This document shows positions 42,706 to 49,425 of a stretch of 64,000 bases of DNA, in pieces. The notes beneath the pieces were generated by a model. That model did not search any database. It saw nothing but the letters and a program-made list of their open reading frames with translations, and had not been told where the DNA came from. The position numbers and the translations under genes are program-made. Source of the stretch: Roseiarcus sp963829505 (GTDB taxonomy: Bacteria > Pseudomonadota > Alphaproteobacteria > Rhizobiales > Beijerinckiaceae). The stretch is taken from assembly GCA_963829505.1 (NCBI GenBank), contig CAWHIL010000001.1, forward strand, positions 1,860,001 to 1,924,000. Reading direction: 5' to 3'. Numbering within the stretch: the stretch's first letter is position 1; every line of letters starts with the position of its first letter.

Positions 42706-44131
42706 ACCCGCCCAGCCGGGTGCGGATGGTCTCGCCGCCTCGCCGGATGGTGACGTCCCACCAGCGGGGGTGATCGGCCGCGGCGCGCTCGAGATCGTGG
42801 GTCTGCCCGATGACGGTCCCGTTCACCGCAAGGACGATGTCGCCCTTCTGGAGGCCGATCTGGGCGGCGGTCGAGTTGTCGCCGACCGATGCGACGACCA
42901 CGCCTGCGGAAGCGCCCTGAAGCGAAAGCTCCTCCGACACGGCCGGCGACACGTTCATCACCACAGCGCCGTCGAACGGCGAGCGGCCGGCAATCGTCAA
43001 GGCGTCGCGCGGCGGCGTTTCGGGAGCGGAGGAAAGCTTGAGCGGCAGGTCGACCGGCTTGCCGTCGCGCAGCACCGCAAGGCGAGCCGTCCCGCCGATC
43101 GGCTTGACCCCCAGTCGGAAGCCGAGGCTCTCCGGGTCGTCGACGCTCTGGCCGTCGATGGCCGCGATCACGTCGCCTCGCTTGAGCCCCGCGGCGGCGG
43201 CGGGGCTGTCGGCCGCCACTTCGACGACGAGCGCGCCCGTCGGCCGGTCGAGCCCGAGGTTGTCGGCGATGTCCTTGGACACGTTCTGCAGCGTCGCTCC
43301 GAGCCAGGGGCGCCGAACCGACTTGCCGCCGCTGAGCGCGGCCGCGACGACGCCCTTGACCATGTTGACCGGTATGGCGAAGCCGAGCCCCATGCTGCCG
43401 CCGGAGCGCGAATAGATCATCGAGTTGATGCCGACGAGCCGGCCGTCGAGGTCGATCAGCGCGCCGCCGGAATTGCCGGGATTGATCGCAGCGTCGGTCT
43501 GAATGAAGAAGCCATAGTCGCTGGCCCCGATCTGAGTGCGCGCCAGCGCCGACACGATGCCCTGCGTCACCGTCTGCCCGACGCCGAAGGGGTCGCCGAC
43601 GGCGATGACGAAGTCGCCGACCTCGAGCGCGTCCGAGTCGCCCATTTCAAGCGTCGGAAACCTGTCGCCTCCCTTGAGGCGCAGCACGGCGAGGTCGGTG
43701 CGCGGATCGCGCAGCGCGATCTCGGCCTCGAACTCGCGCCGGTCGGCGAGCGCGACCTTGACCTCGGTCGCGTTCTCGACGACGTGAAAGTTGGTCACCA
43801 CGAGCCCCGACGGGTCGATGATGACGCCCGAGCCCAGCGCCTTCTGCACGCGCTCGTCCTCGCCCCCGCCACGCCCGAAGAAGCGCTGGAAGATCGGATC
43901 GTCGAACAACGGATTGCGGGGCATCTTCTCGACATGCGAGACGTAGACGTTGACGACCGCGGGCGCCGCCTTCTTGACGACGGGCGCGAAGGAAAGCCGC
44001 ACCTGCGCCGGGCTTTGCGGCGGCGCCTTCGGGCTTGTGTCGGCGAGCGCGGCGGAGCCGCATGCCACGATGAGCGCGGCGAGCAGGAAGCGAAGCAAGT
44101 CGGACCTCCAGCGGGAATGGGCGGCGCTCAT
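42704..44131 (-). CDS. DegP/HtrA-type periplasmic serine protease
   Basis: Trypsin-like protease with two PDZ domains, 475 residues, exported by a signal peptide (LLRFLLAALIVACGSAALA). The catalytic triad is visible: His116 in VVTNFHVVENA, Asp146 in DPRTDLAVLRL and Ser221 in AINPGNSGGALID. The first PDZ begins near VRRPWLGATLQ and the second near DGAVVMNVSP, ending VRRGGE-like. It degrades misfolded envelope proteins and may act as a chaperone. The linker region with IFQRFFGRGGG is the LA-loop type found in DegP/MucD. Confidence 0.94.
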   Translation of the reverse strand: MSAAHSRWRSDLLRFLLAALIVACGSAALADTSPKAPPQSPAQVRLSFAPVVKKAAPAVVNVYVSHVEKMPRNPLFDDPIFQRFFGRGGGEDERVQKALGSGVIIDPSGLVVTNFHVVENATEVKVALADRREFEAEIALRDPRTDLAVLRLKGGDRFPTLEMGDSDALEVGDFVIAVGDPFGVGQTVTQGIVSALARTQIGASDYGFFIQTDAAINPGNSGGALIDLDGRLVGINSMIYSRSGGSMGLGFAIPVNMVKGVVAAALSGGKSVRRPWLGATLQNVSKDIADNLGLDRPTGALVVEVAADSPAAAAGLKRGDVIAAIDGQSVDDPESLGFRLGVKPIGGTARLAVLRDGKPVDLPLKLSSAPETPPRDALTIAGRSPFDGAVVMNVSPAVSEELSLQGASAGVVVASVGDNSTAAQIGLQKGDIVLAVNGTVIGQTHDLERAAADHPRWWDVTIRRGGETIRTRLGG

Positions 44132-44219
44132 ATAGGTCGCGCGCGCATTCCTGCAAAGCGATGGTCGCCGAGGCCGGGGCGTCAGGCCATCGCCTGATCG
44201 CTCCGGCTCGAACTCAAGA

Positions 44220-44447
44220 TCAGCGGCAGATCACCCGCCCCCAGCGGTCGCGCCAGCACCATTGGCAGTGCATCCGCCCCCAGCGGTCGCGCCAGCATCG
44301 TCGCCAGCCGGCGTCCGAGACCATGCCGTTCAAGGCGCTGACCGCGGATTTCGGCAGCGGGATGATGGACGCGGCCGACGCCGACGAGGAAACGACGCCC
44401 CCCGCAAGCAAGCTCAAGAGGCCGATTGCGACGATGGTCTTGCGCAT
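44220..44447 (-). CDS. Small exported Trp/Cys/Arg-rich repeat protein
   Basis: Encodes 75 residues: a clear signal peptide (MRKTIVAIGLLSLLAGGVVS, cleaved after SASA) and a mature part of about 48 residues. The mature part ends with two near-identical modules, CWRDRWGRMHCQW and CWRDRWGRVICR. Four cysteines, five tryptophans and many arginines lie in the last 30 residues, suggesting disulfides and membrane or polyanion binding. The module repeat is also a DNA repeat (CCAGCGGTCGCGCCAGCA). I recall short Rhizobiales proteins with this WRDRWGR pattern, without known function. It lies about 35 bases from the next gene in the same direction. Confidence 0.7.
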   Translation of the reverse strand: MRKTIVAIGLLSLLAGGVVSSSASAASIIPLPKSAVSALNGMVSDAGWRRCWRDRWGRMHCQWCWRDRWGRVICR

Positions 44448-44482
44448 GAATCACTTCTCCGTGACGTTTGTGGAATGCGGGT

Positions 44483-46090
44483 CTAGAACGGCGCCGGGTT
44501 GCTCGCAATGACCCCGTTGCTGGTCACGACGAACCACTCGTTCCCGTGCCGTTCGATGCGCAGCACGCGGCCGGCTCCGGGAATGACGTCGCCCGGCGCG
44601 ACCGATTGCTCGCCGTAGCGGCCGTCGACCAGCGCGACGCCGCCCTGAACGTCCTCGACGCTATAGTCTCCGAGCAGCCGGGGCGCGGCGGGTCCAACCG
44701 CTCCCGGGCCGTTGCTCGCGAGGGGAGACGGCGGCTTGGGCAAAGACGCGGGACGATTCATCGGAAGCGGAGGAAGGGGCGCCTCGGCGACGTTTGCGGC
44801 CGATCCGGGCTTCGGCGCGATTGGGACCGCGTGCGCAAGGCCTCCCGGTTGGGTCATGGCCGTCCCTGCGTCAGCTCTCTTTTCCAACCGATCGAGCCTC
44901 GCCGAAACGTCGGCGGCTTTCGTCGCCGCCGCGTCGGCCATTTTCGAGCCGGATGCGGCAAGACCGGCAACCCGCTTGTCCGCCTGGTCGAGCCTCGCCT
45001 CGATCTGATCGACCTTTGTCGACAGGCCGGCGGAGGCGGCCGAGTCCTCTTTCGCCGAGGCTGCGCCCTGATCGAAGCGCGCCGACAGGCCGTCCACGCG
45101 GGCGTCGCGCTCGGCGTCGGCCTTCTCCAGTTTCTCGAGCCGCATCGTCGCTTCGGCCAGTTGGCCCCGAAGGGTGCTGACCGCGTCGCGATCCTCCTTC
45201 GACCCGCCGATGGCCTTCAGCGGCGCCTCGATCATGGCGACCGCCGAAGCAAGCCCCGACCTGCCCGGACCTTCCGCTGCGGCGAGCGCCCACTCTCGCG
45301 AGCGATGGAACGCGGCCAGGCCGCAGAGCGCGAGAAGGGCGAGGACGGCCGCAGCCGCGAGCCGCCTCGAGCGCCGCGGCGGCGGCGCGGAGGCGGCTCC
45401 AATCGATGTCCGGTGGTCGTCCGGAACGACGGCGAGCGGAGGCGGCGACTTATGGACGTCGGGCGGCGCGCCTTGCCCGATCTCGGGAAGGGCGTCCCGC
45501 GTGACTTCGGGCAGCGCCGCTCGGGGAGAGGCCGGGACGATGGCGGGCGGGGCGGGGATGACTGCTTCGGGCTTCGAGGCCAGCGGGATCGGCGCGGGAA
45601 ACGCAGCGTGCGCCTGAGGCGCATTAGGCTTCAGCGTCGCCAGCGCCTCGAAAAGCCCCTGGGCGGTGGCGTAATCCTTCCGGTCGAGCGCGGCAAGCGC
45701 CGTATCGATCGCCTGCGCCGCCTCGCCGCGTCCGAGCCCCTCGAAGAGGCGTCGCGCGGTCGCATAGTCCCGGCTGTCGAGCGCCGCCAGCGCGTCGCCA
45801 AGCTGCGGGCTGGCCGCGTCGGCGGGCGGCGGCAAACGGATGACGACCTCTGCCGCTGGGTGCGCCGTTTCCGCAGCCGGCGATGGCGCGACCGGCTGAT
45901 CGGAGGGCGCATCGGAGCGACCGGCCTCGGCGCCCTCTAAAAGTGCGGTCTTCTCAGGGACGGTCGGCTCCGCCGCCTCAGGTCGTCCGGCGCCTTCCGC
46001 CTCTGCCGCCATCCCTTTGGGGCCGGGCTCGAGATCGGCGGTCGTCCCGGTGGGCGTGTCCTCGGACTTCATCTCGACGTCAGAATCCAT
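44483..46090 (-). CDS. Large single-pass membrane protein with coiled coil and C-terminal beta domain
   Basis: 535 residues, not assigned to a named family. The N-terminal ~230 residues are acidic and Pro/Ala-rich and include two related helical segments, DALAALDSRDYATARRLFEG and ALAALDRKDYATAQGLFEAL, resembling half-TPR units. One membrane helix follows (LAAAAVLALLALCGLAAF). A ~150-residue coiled-coil region comes next (LRGQLAEATMRLEKLEKADA, VDQIEARLDQADKRVAGLAA), then a C-terminal domain with DYSVEDVQGGVALVDG and GDVIPGAGRVLRIERHGNEW. The layout suggests a cytoplasmic head and a periplasmic coiled coil. It is probably an envelope structural or scaffold protein. Confidence 0.7.
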   Translation of the reverse strand: MDSDVEMKSEDTPTGTTADLEPGPKGMAAEAEGAGRPEAAEPTVPEKTALLEGAEAGRSDAPSDQPVAPSPAAETAHPAAEVVIRLPPPADAASPQLGDALAALDSRDYATARRLFEGLGRGEAAQAIDTALAALDRKDYATAQGLFEALATLKPNAPQAHAAFPAPIPLASKPEAVIPAPPAIVPASPRAALPEVTRDALPEIGQGAPPDVHKSPPPLAVVPDDHRTSIGAASAPPPRRSRRLAAAAVLALLALCGLAAFHRSREWALAAAEGPGRSGLASAVAMIEAPLKAIGGSKEDRDAVSTLRGQLAEATMRLEKLEKADAERDARVDGLSARFDQGAASAKEDSAASAGLSTKVDQIEARLDQADKRVAGLAASGSKMADAAATKAADVSARLDRLEKRADAGTAMTQPGGLAHAVPIAPKPGSAANVAEAPLPPLPMNRPASLPKPPSPLASNGPGAVGPAAPRLLGDYSVEDVQGGVALVDGRYGEQSVAPGDVIPGAGRVLRIERHGNEWFVVTSNGVIASNPAPF

Positions 46091-46259
46091 CGCAACGCTC
46101 GCTTTGCCTAGACAGTTCCAAAATGCGCCCTACCCGCGTGGTGAGGGTTTTTTGCGGCAAGGGCGGAGCGCCGCGATGGCGCGGGGCCGATCCGGCGCCT
46201 CGCGCACGTTGTTACGCGTGCTAACAAATTCAGACGGTTAAGACCTCCCTAACGCACTT

Positions 46260-46915
46260 CCGTGACTGCCAAGGTGGCGCCGTCTTCGCGAGGAGCGAAG
46301 CGACGTGGCGATCCAGACACGCACGCCGCCTCCGACAAAAGGCGGATTCCTGCGTGGCGGCCCTGAAGCCTGGCGCGGCGGCTTCTGGATCGCCACGCTA
46401 CGCTCGCGATGACGGACGTTGGACCGGTGGAAGCGTCCCTCGACCGGCGTCGCCTCGAGGGATTGGCCCGCCTGCGCCATTCGCAACCCCGAGTCGAGCC
46501 TTTTCATTGCCTTGCGGCGCCAATCGCAACCCGGCGTATCTGCCGAGGTGGGCCGATCCAACCACTGACCTCGTCCTGAGGAGCCTGCGAAGCAGGCGTC
46601 TCGAAGGACGTTCGGCCCACGAAAACGTCCTTCGAGACGCGTCGCCTTGCAGCGCCGCTCCTCAGGACGAGGTCGGTGAACCGGTCTGGCTTGGGAGTTA
46701 CAGCCCGGCGTATCTGCCGAGGCGGGGCTCGTCTTCGCCACGGCCGTGGGAGCCGGTAGCTTGGCGGCAGAGCCGGTCCGACGACGACTTCGTGCAACGC
46801 GCCTTGGCGACGGCGCGGAATCCGCCGCCTCGAAATGCTGGCTTGTCTGACAGTCCTCCATGATTTAATAATATCAGAAACATCGCTCCAGTGTCAATAG
46901 ATTTACCGAAATAAA
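46260..46915 (-). repeat. Composite non-coding repeat island, copy B
   Basis: The gap from 46091 to 46974 has no credible gene. Read on the minus strand from 46915 it repeats the plan of copy A. It has TTGACA-N18-TATTAT (46897 to 46868), CTGTCAGACAAGCCA (46839-46853), GTAACTCCCAAGCCA (46687-46701), a TCGTCCTGAGG palindrome (46570-46674) and a 52-base block (46481-46532) matching copy A at 48 of 52 positions. It ends with the GCGAGCGTAGCGTGGCGATC / TCTGGATCGCCACGTCGC palindrome (46404 down to 46281). The bases 46091-46259 hold nothing I can name. Confidence 0.7.
46570..46674. repeat. Palindromic repeat, TCGTCCTGAGG family (second copy)
   Basis: CCTCGTCCTGAGGAG and GCGTCTCGAAGGACGT on the left mirror ACGTCCTTCGAGACGC and CTCCTCAGGACGAGG on the right. 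The outer arms match the copy at 33119-33230. Within copy B of the composite island it occupies the place that the CATCGCGAG palindrome holds in copy A, which shows that these elements are modular. Confidence 0.72.
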
Positions 46916-46974
46916 TGGCGTTCGATCGTCCGCGGAATTCGACAGTCCCTATCCCGAGGCGTAGGCTCTCGCGC

Positions 46975-47415
46975 ATGCCGACCCGACTGTCTCTGCACGA
47001 CAGCGATTTCTACGCATGGAGCCTCGAACAGGCGGCGCTCCTGCGCGCCGGCCGTGTTGCGGAAGCCGACCTCGCCGCGATCGCCGGGGAAATCGAGAGC
47101 ATGGGCAAGACCGAAAAGCGCGAACTGACGAGCAGCTTTTCGGTCCTGCTTCTGCATCTGTTGAAATGGCGGTTTCAGCCGGCCGGCCGCAGCGCCTCGT
47201 GGCGCCTGTCGATCGCCAATGCCCGCGACGAGATCGCCGATCTCATCGCCGACAACCCGAGCCTCAAGCCTGCCCTCGACGAGATCATGGCTTCCGCCTA
47301 CCGCTACGCCCGACGCAAGGCGGCGATCGAGACGGAACTCGGCGAGGAGATTTTTCCCTCAAAGAGCCCGTGGACTTTCGCGCAGGCGACGGACGAGGGG
47401 TTCTGGCCGGGCTAG
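46975..47415 (+). CDS. DUF29 family protein
   Basis: Protein of 146 residues with the typical DUF29 start LHDSDFYAWSLEQAALLRAG, the block IAGEIESMGKTEKRELTSSF, VLLLHLLKWRFQP, and an ending EEIFPSKSPWTFAQATDEGF. DUF29 proteins are all-helical, common in cyanobacteria and some proteobacteria and often multicopy, with no known activity. The ATG at 46975 directly precedes the domain. An in-frame ATG at 46915 would add 20 residues read from the promoter-like end of the repeat island and is rejected. Confidence 0.85.
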   Translation: MPTRLSLHDSDFYAWSLEQAALLRAGRVAEADLAAIAGEIESMGKTEKRELTSSFSVLLLHLLKWRFQPAGRSASWRLSIANARDEIADLIADNPSLKPALDEIMASAYRYARRKAAIETELGEEIFPSKSPWTFAQATDEGFWPG

Positions 47416-47600
47416 AGACTCACCGGGAGTCTCGGCGAAAGGTTGCCCGCCGCCGGCAAACCTGCTACCAGCCGGCGCTTAACACCCGTGGAAGAACGCC
47501 CGCCTCGCCAGTCGGGAACCCCGTTCGCACCACGAACCTTTGAACCTGGCGCATCCGCCTGGGCCCATCGGGGCGCAGCGGGGCAACCGCCGGACGCAAT

Positions 47601-47673
47601 TGTAGCCGCGCTCGCCGAGCGCGGCCGACGCGGTCAGCGACCGCGGCCGACGCGGTCAGCGACCGCGTCTACA
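47601..47673. repeat. Structured repeat (third locus) in the rplK leader region
   Basis: Closing stem TGTAG (47601-47605) / CTACA (47669-47673) encloses hairpin CCGCGCTC-GCC-GAGCGCGG (47606-47624) and hairpin GACGCGG-TCAGCGA-CCGCGTC (47649-47669). A 22-base unit GGCCGACGCGGTCAGCGACC plus GC is exactly duplicated in tandem (47623-47644, 47645-47666). The fold matches the element at 36547-36596 with paired base changes. It ends 70 bases before the rplK start. The rest of the 327-base gap has no gene. Confidence 0.68.
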
Positions 47674-47742
47674 GATGCGCCCCGCGTTCGTCTCGTTCGC
47701 GCTTCGGCTCTAACGGATGCGCCTTCGTTAAGGAGCAGCATC

Positions 47743-48189
47743 ATGGCGAAGAAAATCGCCGGCTATATCAAACTGCAAGTGCCCGCGGGCGCGGCCAATC
47801 CGGCCCCCCCGATCGGTCCCGCGCTCGGCCAGCGCGGCCTCAACATCATGGAATTCTGCAAGGCCTTCAATGCGCGCACCGCGCAGCTGGAGAAGGGCAC
47901 GCCGATTCCGGTCGTCATCACCGCCTACCAGGACCGCTCCTTCACCTTCGAGATGAAGCAGCCGCCGGTGACCTTCTTCCTCAAGAAGGCCGCCAACCTC
48001 AAGCTCGGCAAGAAGCCGGCCTCCGGCTCGAAGACGCCGGGCAAGCAGGTCGTCGGCAAGGTGACGAAGGGACAGGTGCGCGAGATCGCGCAACAGAAGA
48101 TGGTCGACCTCAACACCGACTCGGTCGAGTTGGCGATGCGGATGATCGAAGGCTCCGCCCGCGCGATGGGCCTGCAGGTGGTGGAGTAA
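47743..48189 (+). CDS. rplK: 50S ribosomal protein L11
   Basis: Ribosomal protein L11, 148 residues, part of the GTPase-associated centre on 23S rRNA and target of RelA signalling. IKLQVPAGAANPAPPIGPAL is diagnostic, as are GQRGLNIMEFCKAFNA and the C-terminal NTDSVELAMRMIEGSARAMG. It is about 5 residues longer than usual because of the insert PASGSKTPGKQVVG in the linker. AAGGAG precedes the ATG. The usual secE-nusG genes are not upstream; a DUF29 gene and a repeat are. Confidence 0.98.
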   Translation: MAKKIAGYIKLQVPAGAANPAPPIGPALGQRGLNIMEFCKAFNARTAQLEKGTPIPVVITAYQDRSFTFEMKQPPVTFFLKKAANLKLGKKPASGSKTPGKQVVGKVTKGQVREIAQQKMVDLNTDSVELAMRMIEGSARAMGLQVVE

Positions 48190-48193
48190 GACG

Positions 48194-48907
48194 ATGGCGC
48201 ATCACGGCAAACGCATCCAGAATGGCCGCAAGGCGGTCGAGCGCACCAAGCTCTATCCGCTCGACGAGGCGGTGAAGCTGGTCAAGACCAACGCGAGCGC
48301 CAAGTTCGACGAGACGGTCGAACTCGCGCTCAATCTCGGCGTCGATCCGAAACACGCCGACCAGATGGTCCGCGGCGTCGTCAACCTGCCGAACGGCACC
48401 GGGCGCACGCTGCGCGTCGCGGTGTTCGCCCGCGGGGCCAAGGCGGACGAAGCCCGGGAAGCCGGCGCCGACATCGTCGGAGCCGAGGAACTCGTGCAGG
48501 CGGTCCAGGGCGGCGAGATCAACTTCGACCGCTGCATCGCGACCCCTGACCTGATGCCGCTGGTCGGGCGTCTCGGCAAGGTGCTCGGGCCCCGCGGCCT
48601 GATGCCGAACCCCAAGGTCGGCACGGTGACGATGGACGTGAAGGCCGCGGTCGCGGCCTCGAAGGGCGGCGCCGTCGAGTTCCGCGCCGAGAAGGCCGGC
48701 ATTGTCCAGGGCTCGGTCGGCAAGGCCTCGTTCGGCGAGGAGAAACTCGCCGAGAACATCCGCGCCTTCGTCGATGCGGTGAACCGCGCCAAGCCCGCCG
48801 GCGCCAAGGGCCACTATCTCTTGCGCGCCGCGGTCTCCTCGACCATGGGCCCGGGCGTCAGGGTCGAGCTAGCGACGCTCGGCACGCCGACCGCGGTCGG
48901 CGCGTAG
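48194..48907 (+). CDS. rplA: 50S ribosomal protein L1
   Basis: Ribosomal protein L1, 237 residues, which forms the L1 stalk and, in many bacteria, represses its own mRNA. The typical C-terminal block runs LGKVLGPRGLMPNPKVGTVT, and GGAVEFRAEKAGIVQGSVGK follows. It starts 4 bases after rplK, with a GGAG overlapping the rplK end. A terminator follows at 48938, so rplJ-rplL are not co-transcribed. Confidence 0.98.
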   Translation: MAHHGKRIQNGRKAVERTKLYPLDEAVKLVKTNASAKFDETVELALNLGVDPKHADQMVRGVVNLPNGTGRTLRVAVFARGAKADEAREAGADIVGAEELVQAVQGGEINFDRCIATPDLMPLVGRLGKVLGPRGLMPNPKVGTVTMDVKAAVAASKGGAVEFRAEKAGIVQGSVGKASFGEEKLAENIRAFVDAVNRAKPAGAKGHYLLRAAVSSTMGPGVRVELATLGTPTAVGA

Positions 48908-48937
48908 AATCTTTACGCCCTCTTTTGGGATCGATCG

Positions 48938-48969
48938 AACGGCGGGCCCCAAAGCCCGCCGTTTTCATT
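48938..48969. terminator. Terminator after rplA (possibly bidirectional)
   Basis: AACGGCGGGC, loop CCCAAA, GCCCGCCGTT form a perfect 10-bp stem followed by TTCATT on the plus strand. It also serves the convergent VOC gene, whose stop codon begins at 48967 within its 3' flank. It closes the rplK-rplA unit. Confidence 0.82.
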
Positions 48970-49324
48970 GTCCGCGCAAGCGGCTCGGCCAGCCCACGCG
49001 CACGAGAACGTCGTCGGGTCCGTTGAGGGCGAATTCGTACATGCCCCACGGCTTGTCCTCGGGGCGCCCGATGGTTTCGCCCGCGAACGCCCGAGCCGCG
49101 GCGTCGACGTCCTCGCGGTAGAGATAGAGACCAAAGGGATTCCGGCCGGCCTCGAGCCACCCTTCGACCGCCCGATTGAGATGGATTTCCCCGCCGAGCC
49201 CGTCCGCGAGCATCCGGTATTCGGCGAGACTGCCCGGTTGGAGGCGGAAGCCGAGCCTCTCGAAGAAACCTTGCGCCGCGTCGAGGTCGTTGCAGGGAAG
49301 GATGGCGGTCAGGCGCTGGTTCAT
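48965..49324 (-). CDS. VOC-superfamily (glyoxalase/bleomycin-resistance-like) protein
   Basis: Single-domain vicinal-oxygen-chelate protein of 119 residues. It shows the start RLTAILPCNDLDAAQGFFER, LGFRLQPGSLAEYRMLADG and the closing EFALNGPDDVLVRVGWPSR. The domain fold is clear, but the metal ligands typical of glyoxalase I are incomplete, so it may be a binding protein of the bleomycin-resistance type. The ATG at 49324 is chosen because the domain starts there; in-frame sequence upstream is basic and unconserved. Confidence 0.8.
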   Translation of the reverse strand: MNQRLTAILPCNDLDAAQGFFERLGFRLQPGSLAEYRMLADGLGGEIHLNRAVEGWLEAGRNPFGLYLYREDVDAAARAFAGETIGRPEDKPWGMYEFALNGPDDVLVRVGWPSRLRGQ

Positions 49325-49425
49325 CGCGCGTCTCCTCGGCCTCAGGCGCTCTTGACGGGAGGCCACAGGTCGTCGACTCCGATCGCTGGCGTGACCTCAA
49401 CGTGCCGCGCGCCTCGGTTGGAATT

